A stretch of DNA of 10,125 bases. It comes from JAUWQU01 sp964605095 (GTDB lineage Bacteria > Planctomycetota > Phycisphaerae > SM23-33). Below, in pieces: positions 5,431 to 10,125 of the stretch. Position 1 is the first letter of the stretch. The number at the start of each line of letters is the position of its first letter. Below the pieces are notes generated by a model, which ran no database searches, had not been told where the DNA came from, and saw only the letters and a list, made by a program, of their open reading frames with translations. Position numbers and translations under genes: made by a program. The stretch lies in contig CAZSBS010000178.1 of NCBI GenBank assembly GCA_964605095.1, positions 1 through 10,125 of the forward strand, read 5' to 3'.

Positions 5431-8400
5431 ATGCTGCGAATGGATAAGGTGCGGAACTTCTCGAAGGTCGGCGACGCCGCCCCGGTACCGAACCTCATCG
5501 ACATTCAGTTGGCCGGCTACGATCGGTTCCTTCAGAAGGACCCCGGCGCGTCCGGGCGCAAAAGCGAGGGGCTCGAGGGCCTGCTGAGGGAGATATTCCC
5601 GATAGTCAGCTATGACAAGCAGATGCAGCTCGAGTACATCTCCTACGAGCTCGGCGAGTCTCGCTACGCCCCTCAGGAGTGCCGCGACCTTCGCCTGACC
5701 TACGGCATGCCGTTCCGCATCCGCTGCCGACTGGTGCGCACGGACCAGAAGGACGTCCTCGAGGAGAGCATTTACGTCGGCGAGGTGCCGATCATGATCG
5801 GCGGCGGCGAGTTCATCATCAACGGCGCCGAGCGCGTGATCGTCAGCCAGCTCCACCGCTCGCCGGGCGTGGACTTCACCGTCGAGATGCAGGAGTCCGA
5901 CCGCCCGCTGCACGGCGCCAGGATCATCCCCGAGCGCGGAAGCTGGATCGAGATGACGGTGACCAAGAAGGACGCCCTGACCATCCGCATCGACCAGTCC
6001 AGCAAGATCCCCGCCACCATGTTCCTGCGGTCGATGGACCCCAAGTACAACTCCGACGCCGACATAATCCGCGAGTTCTACAAGACCAAGACCCTGGCGG
6101 TCGAGAAGCTCCGCGTGCAGATGTACGTCGTCGAGCCGTTCGTGGACCCCGACTCTGGCGAGGAGATCCTCCCGGCCGGCGGGCAGATCGGTGAGGCGCT
6201 GACCAAGATCGTCAGTTCGCCGATCAAGAAGCTCGAGGTCATCGAGAAGGTGGCGGACCCGCTGATCCTCAACACGCTGATGGAAGACGCCTCGGAGAGC
6301 CACGAAAACGCCCTGCTTCGCATCTACATGCGGCTGCGGCCTGGCAACCCGCCGCAGCTCGAAAAGGCCAAGACCCTGTTCGCCGAGAAGTTCTACGATG
6401 AGAACCGCTACCGGCTGGGCAAGGTGGGGCGGTTCCGCATCAACCGCAAGTTCCACCAGAAGATCGACGAGTCGGTGATGACCCTCCGCCCGGAGGACTT
6501 CGTCAACACCCTCAAGTACATCCTGGACCTGCGAGCCGGTCGGGGCGTGGTCGACGACATCGACCACCTGGGCAACCGGCGCCTGCGAACCATCGACGAG
6601 CTCGCCACCGACGAGCTTCGCAAGGGCTTCCTGAAGCTCCGCCGGACGGTCCAGGAGCGAATGAGCATCAAGAACCCCGACGAGCTTACGAAGATCGCCG
6701 AATTGGTGAACTCCAAGAGCATCTCATCGAGCATCGACTACTTCTTCGGTCGCGGCGAGCTAAGCCAGGTCGTCGACACGCAGAACGCGCTGAGCCAACT
6801 CACGCATGAGCGCCGGCTCTCGGCCCTGGGTCCCGGCGGCCTGAACCGCAAGCGGGCAGGCTTCGAGGTTCGCGACGTACACATCAGCCACTATGGCCGG
6901 ATCTGCCCGATCGAGACTCCCGAAGGCAACAACATCGGCCTGATCAGCTCGCTGGGCATCTACGCGGGCGTCGATGAGTACGGGTTCCTGATCACGCCTT
7001 ACCGCAAGGTCGAAAAGGGCGACGTGACGAACAAGATCGCCTACCTCCGCGCCGACGAGGAGATGGAGACGATCCTGGCGCCGCCCAACGCGATGGTGCT
7101 CGACGGCGACAAGAAGCCGCACTTGCCCAAGGAAAACGTGCTTGCCCGCGACAAGGGCGAGCTTGGCCTGGTCGAGGGCGTCAACGTGCAGTACGTGGAC
7201 ATCTCGCCCAAGCAGACGGTGGGCGTCTCGGCCGCGCTGGTCCCGTTCCTGGAGCACGACGACGCCAACCGCGCGCTGATGGGTGCGAACATGCAGCGCC
7301 AGGCCGTTCCGCTGATCCGCACCGAGGCCCCGGTCGTGGCCACGGGCATGGAGCGATCCGTGGTGGAAAACTCCGGCATGGTCGTCAAGGCCCGCAAGGC
7401 CGGGACGGTCACCTTCGTCGACGCCCAGCGCGTGGTGATCGACAACGCCGACGAGTACGAGCTTCGCAAGTTCTGCAAACTTAACGAGCGGACGTGCCTC
7501 AACCAGAAGCCCATAGTCGTCGAGGGCCAGCGGGTCAAGAAGGGGCAGATCATCGCCGACGGCTCGGGCTGCTACCACGGCGAATTGGCGCTGGGCCGGA
7601 ACATCCTGGTCGCCTTCATGACGTTCGACGGCTACAACTTCGAGGACGCAATCGTCATCAGCCAGGAACTGGTCAAGCAGGACGCCTTCACCAGCATTCA
7701 CCTGGAGGAATACGACGTCGAGATCCGCGAGACCAAGCTCGGGCGCGAGGAGTTCACCCGCGACATCCCCAATGTTTCCGAGAAGGCCCTTCGCAACCTC
7801 GACGTCAACGGCGTCGTCCGCGTCGGCACGCGGGTCCAGCCGGGCGACATCATGGTCGGCAAGGTCTCGCCGAAGTCCAAGAGCGAACTGTCTCCGGAAG
7901 AGAAGCTCCTTCACGCGATCTTTGGCCGGGCCGGCGAGGACGTAAAGAACGACAGCCTCGAACTGCCCGCCGGCGAGGAAGGCGTGGTCGTCGATACCCG
8001 GCGCTTCAGCCGGCGGATGCACATGACCGAGGACCAGAAGAAAGAACTGGCCCGGGACATCAAGGCGTTCGAGAAACAGATGAACGCCCGGATGGTGAAG
8101 GTGTTCCGCCTGATGGCCGAGGAGATCGGCGAGGTCCTCGGCGCGCCGATGGTGGACCCCTCGACCCGCCAAAAGGTCGGACAGAGCGACATCGACGAGG
8201 TCATCCTCGAGCAGATCGAGAACTTCAACCCCAAGTGGATCAAGACGACCAAGGACGCCGCCAGGCAGCAGGGCGTTGCCAGCTACGATCGGTACTGGCC
8301 TCGGATCGTCGAGATCCAGAAGGAAACCAAGCGCCGGCTGGAGCACATGAAGCGAGGCGACGAGCTTCCCAGCGGCGTGCTGGAGATGGTCAAGGTCCGC

Positions 8401-9192
8401 GTGGCGACCAAGCGGACGCTCAGCGTCGGCGACAAGATGGCCGGGCGGCACGGCAACAAGGGCGTCATCGCCCGAATCGTGTCCCGTGAGGACATGCCCT
8501 ACATGGATGACGGCACGCCGGTCCAACTCGTGCTCAATCCGCTGGGCGTCCCCGGCCGTATGAACCTCGGACAGATCCTCGAGACCCACCTCGGCTGGGC
8601 TGCGGCGATTATGGGCTACCAGGCCGTTACGCCCGTCTTCGACGGCGCGACGGAGGAAGAGATCATGGGCTGCCTGACCGAGGCCAACGAGTACGTGCGG
8701 AAACGCCACGGCGACATCTCCGTGATGCAGGACGCGGGCGCCACCGGCGAGCATCTGGTGGAGATGCCCGAGGACGGCAAGATCCGCCTGCACGACGGGC
8801 GCACGGGCGAGCCGTTCGAGCAGAAGACGACCGTCGGCTACATATACATGAACAAGCTGCACCACCTGGTGGACGAGAAGATTCACGCCCGCGCCACCGG
8901 CCCGTACTCGCTGATCACGCAGCAGCCGCTGGGCGGCAAGGCCCGCACTGGCGGCCAGCGGTTCGGCGAGATGGAAGTCTGGGGCCTGGAGGCCTACGGC
9001 GCCAGCTACACGTTGCAGGAACTGCTGACGGTCAAGAGCGACGACGTCGAGGGCCGGACCAAGATCTACGAGTCGATGGTCAAGGGCACCAACACCCTGG
9101 AAGCCGGCACGCCGGTGAGCTTCGACGTCCTGTGCAACGAGCTTCGAGGCCTGGGCCTGAATATCCAACTGGAAAAGAAACGACTGATCTGA
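5431..9192 (+). CDS. rpoB: DNA-directed RNA polymerase subunit beta
   Basis: The beta subunit forms one pincer of RNA polymerase and part of its catalytic centre. ATG 5431 has AAGAGGA at 5417-5423 seven bases upstream; the protein has 1253 residues. The rifampicin-cluster region is residues 441-466. PIETPEGNNIGLI follows. GYNFEDA is at 734-740. The catalytic-centre lysines correspond to K994 and K1002, before MAGRHGNKG. The C-terminal clamp/switch region contains GGKARTGGQRFGEMEVWGLEAYGA. A helical, charged insert at about 865-975 corresponds in position to the large late insertion of E. coli beta, while the early E. coli insertion seems absent, which explains a length below 1342. F514 of E. 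coli is replaced by V447. rpoC does not follow directly. Identity is certain. Confidence 0.99.
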   Translation: MLRMDKVRNFSKVGDAAPVPNLIDIQLAGYDRFLQKDPGASGRKSEGLEGLLREIFPIVSYDKQMQLEYISYELGESRYAPQECRDLRLTYGMPFRIRCRLVRTDQKDVLEESIYVGEVPIMIGGGEFIINGAERVIVSQLHRSPGVDFTVEMQESDRPLHGARIIPERGSWIEMTVTKKDALTIRIDQSSKIPATMFLRSMDPKYNSDADIIREFYKTKTLAVEKLRVQMYVVEPFVDPDSGEEILPAGGQIGEALTKIVSSPIKKLEVIEKVADPLILNTLMEDASESHENALLRIYMRLRPGNPPQLEKAKTLFAEKFYDENRYRLGKVGRFRINRKFHQKIDESVMTLRPEDFVNTLKYILDLRAGRGVVDDIDHLGNRRLRTIDELATDELRKGFLKLRRTVQERMSIKNPDELTKIAELVNSKSISSSIDYFFGRGELSQVVDTQNALSQLTHERRLSALGPGGLNRKRAGFEVRDVHISHYGRICPIETPEGNNIGLISSLGIYAGVDEYGFLITPYRKVEKGDVTNKIAYLRADEEMETILAPPNAMVLDGDKKPHLPKENVLARDKGELGLVEGVNVQYVDISPKQTVGVSAALVPFLEHDDANRALMGANMQRQAVPLIRTEAPVVATGMERSVVENSGMVVKARKAGTVTFVDAQRVVIDNADEYELRKFCKLNERTCLNQKPIVVEGQRVKKGQIIADGSGCYHGELALGRNILVAFMTFDGYNFEDAIVISQELVKQDAFTSIHLEEYDVEIRETKLGREEFTRDIPNVSEKALRNLDVNGVVRVGTRVQPGDIMVGKVSPKSKSELSPEEKLLHAIFGRAGEDVKNDSLELPAGEEGVVVDTRRFSRRMHMTEDQKKELARDIKAFEKQMNARMVKVFRLMAEEIGEVLGAPMVDPSTRQKVGQSDIDEVILEQIENFNPKWIKTTKDAARQQGVASYDRYWPRIVEIQKETKRRLEHMKRGDELPSGVLEMVKVRVATKRTLSVGDKMAGRHGNKGVIARIVSREDMPYMDDGTPVQLVLNPLGVPGRMNLGQILETHLGWAAAIMGYQAVTPVFDGATEEEIMGCLTEANEYVRKRHGDISVMQDAGATGEHLVEMPEDGKIRLHDGRTGEPFEQKTTVGYIYMNKLHHLVDEKIHARATGPYSLITQQPLGGKARTGGQRFGEMEVWGLEAYGASYTLQELLTVKSDDVEGRTKIYESMVKGTNTLEAGTPVSFDVLCNELRGLGLNIQLEKKRLI

Positions 9193-9205
9193 GGCCGGGG
9201 CGTTC

Positions 9206-9373
9206 ATGGTTCGCAAGGACGACATCCGGCAGGTGGATTCGGTTGTCCGGAAGCTGAAGCTTTCGAGGGAGCAGCGGAAGCTGCTTCACCGGGCGATTGG
9301 GCGTGAGGAATTGACGTATAGGGAACTCCTGGAGTTGGCCAAGGCCATCCGGGAGGACTTCCCGAGGAAATAG
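9206..9373 (+). CDS. Hypothetical 55-residue charged helical protein, perhaps a toxin-tail remnant
   Basis: I do not recognise this gene with certainty. It begins 13 bases after rpoB and encodes 55 residues from ATG 9206 to TAG 9371-9373. The protein is rich in Arg, Lys, Glu and Leu and looks like two or three short helices, with no signal peptide or membrane segment. The pattern LSREQRKLLHRAI...ELTYRELLELAKAI (residues 19-48) loosely recalls the C-terminal end of some secreted HNH-type nuclease toxins ('LHxxIxGxGLSYxEIxEIA'). None of the catalytic part is present, so it could be a remnant of such a toxin or a small independent protein. The ribosome binding site is weak (GAGG at 9191-9194). 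The next gene starts 10 bases later, so the two form a unit. That it is a gene at all is likely but not proven. Confidence 0.5.
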   Translation: MVRKDDIRQVDSVVRKLKLSREQRKLLHRAIGREELTYRELLELAKAIREDFPRK

Positions 9374-9383
9374 GCGCGGGATT

Positions 9384-9986
9384 TTGATTAAGACGGCCAA
9401 CATTGCGGATGAACTGGCGGCGGCGGAGATCCGCTCCGCCCTTCAGGGCAAGCGATGTTGGTACGCTTACTCGAGCGTCGGCTGCACGTTTGCCGTAGAC
9501 CTTGGGCGCAAGATTCCCAGGGACGGCGACGAGATGAAGGTGACGGATCGCATCCGAAAGCGTTTGGAGAGCAAGCATCCGCACGGTGTCAGCCCCCAGG
9601 AGCAGGAGCATCTCCGCTTCAAGGGCGAAAGTCATCTGCTGGTGTGGTGTTCGTGGCGAATCGAAGATGCAAAGGGCCCCCTGGCCAGTTCCGACAGCCA
9701 GGCTGACCTGTGCGAGAAGGTGGTTCGCCAGTTGATCGGCAAGACGGTTCAGCGCGTAGAGATTCGCGCCGGCTGGGATCTTTGCCTGGATTTTAGCTCC
9801 GGGTTGACCTTGAACGTTTTTCCTGACCATGTCGGGCAGGAAGCCAACTTCGATGGCAATTGGGAACTGTGGCGGCCAGACCAGGCTTACCTGATCGGGA
9901 CCGACCTGACGTGCGACGTGATTGATTGTGAGAACCGCCGGCTGCGGCCCCAGCCTCAAAAGGGCCGCTGGCAGGTGAAGGCATAG
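9384..9986 (+). CDS. Hypothetical two-lobed protein inserted between rpoB and rpoC
   Basis: Function unknown. The frame is open from TTG 9384 to TAG 9984-9986 (200 residues). The start is uncertain: GAGGA at 9364-9368 is rather far away, and an in-frame ATG at 9534 would make 150 residues but cut the first lobe. The product is soluble, with no signal or membrane segment. Two similar halves can be seen. LQGK...VGCTFAVDLG at about 20-41 resembles LIGK...AGWDLCLDFSSG at about 117-140. The motifs GESHLLVWCSWRIED (81-95), LTLNVFPD (141-148) and NWELWRPD (159-166) match, from memory, a family of hypothetical proteins with 'EYxLHVxCxWRI' and 'ALEVFPDxxxxxEHWRL' motifs. Six cysteines are scattered through it. 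Its base composition looks less GC-biased than rpoB, consistent with acquisition. It may be an immunity-type protein; this is speculative. Confidence 0.7.
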   Translation: MIKTANIADELAAAEIRSALQGKRCWYAYSSVGCTFAVDLGRKIPRDGDEMKVTDRIRKRLESKHPHGVSPQEQEHLRFKGESHLLVWCSWRIEDAKGPLASSDSQADLCEKVVRQLIGKTVQRVEIRAGWDLCLDFSSGLTLNVFPDHVGQEANFDGNWELWRPDQAYLIGTDLTCDVIDCENRRLRPQPQKGRWQVKA

Positions 9987-10023
9987 AAGTGGTGACAGAT
10001 CGGCCTGCATGGAGCTATAAGCA

Positions 10024-10125
10024 ATGGCTGAAAGCGTATACGATAGAATCAACGATTACGGCTCGGTTAAGGTACAGCTTGCTTCGCCCAACGACATCCG
10101 CAGTTGGTCGTTTGGCGAGGTCAAG
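10024..10125 (+). CDS. rpoC: DNA-directed RNA polymerase subunit beta', 5' end only
   Basis: Only the first 34 codons are in the window. ATG 10024 has GGAG at 10011-10014, 9 bases upstream. The N-terminus contains the beta' signature YGSVKVQLASPNDIRSWSFG (residues 12-31), which normally precedes the GEVKKPETINYRT zipper and zinc region of bacterial RpoC. The gene lies 37 bases after the hypothetical gene ending at 9986 and 831 bases after the end of rpoB, instead of directly after it. It probably depends on read-through from rpoB and the two extra genes; I see no separate promoter in 9987-10023. Confidence 0.96.
   Translation, partial: MAESVYDRINDYGSVKVQLASPNDIRSWSFGEVK

Noticed and set aside
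6760..9225. Minus-strand open frame of over 800 codons opposite rpoB (and another at 5410-6567)
   Set aside because: These mirror the codon bias of rpoB; composition is dominated by Ala, Val, Leu, Asp, His and Arg with no domain signature.

Overview
The window is a GC-rich bacterial core locus, read entirely on the + strand: the translation/transcription cluster tuf - rpmG - tRNA-Trp - secE - nusG - rplK - rplA - rplJ - rplL - rpoB - (two extra genes) - rpoC. Protein identities are secure from conserved motifs. The style of EF-Tu and of the ribosomal proteins, a GC-rich genome and AT-rich palindromic intergenic repeats suggest a planctomycete, perhaps of the Phycisphaerae. That assignment is an impression from memory, not a computed placement.

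Region by region. Positions 1-995 hold the last 330 residues of EF-Tu; about 66 N-terminal residues lie upstream of the window. rpmG (1002-1169) follows after 6 bases. A very GC-rich, highly structured spacer then leads to tRNA-Trp(CCA) (1294-1366). secE (1433-1825) and nusG (1853-2407) encode a translocon subunit and a transcription factor. rplK, rplA, rplJ and rplL (2501-5216) encode the L11-L1 pair and the L10-L12 stalk. rpoB (5431-9192) encodes the RNA polymerase beta subunit, and rpoC begins at 10024 and leaves the window.

The gene order is the classical one; the interest lies between the genes. The rplK-rplA spacer holds an imperfect palindrome of the 'CGCAGAG...CGCGGAG' type. The rplJ-rplL spacer holds a second, unrelated AT-rich palindrome with arms of 64-66 nt, which separates two genes whose products form one complex. 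The rplL-rpoB spacer has a strong GC hairpin followed at once by a good sigma70-type promoter, so rpoBC is probably transcribed partly on its own. The rpmG-tRNA spacer can fold in at least two mutually exclusive ways.

The most unusual feature is at 9206-9986. Two small genes that I do not recognise as RNA polymerase or ribosomal genes (55 and about 200 codons) sit between rpoB and rpoC, which are directly adjacent in most bacteria. The second resembles a two-lobed family of hypothetical proteins. The first resembles, weakly, the C-terminal tail of some secreted nuclease toxins. A degraded toxin/immunity-type cassette is possible but is only an inference. I see no complete undescribed system here, and no CRISPR array, transposase or phage gene.
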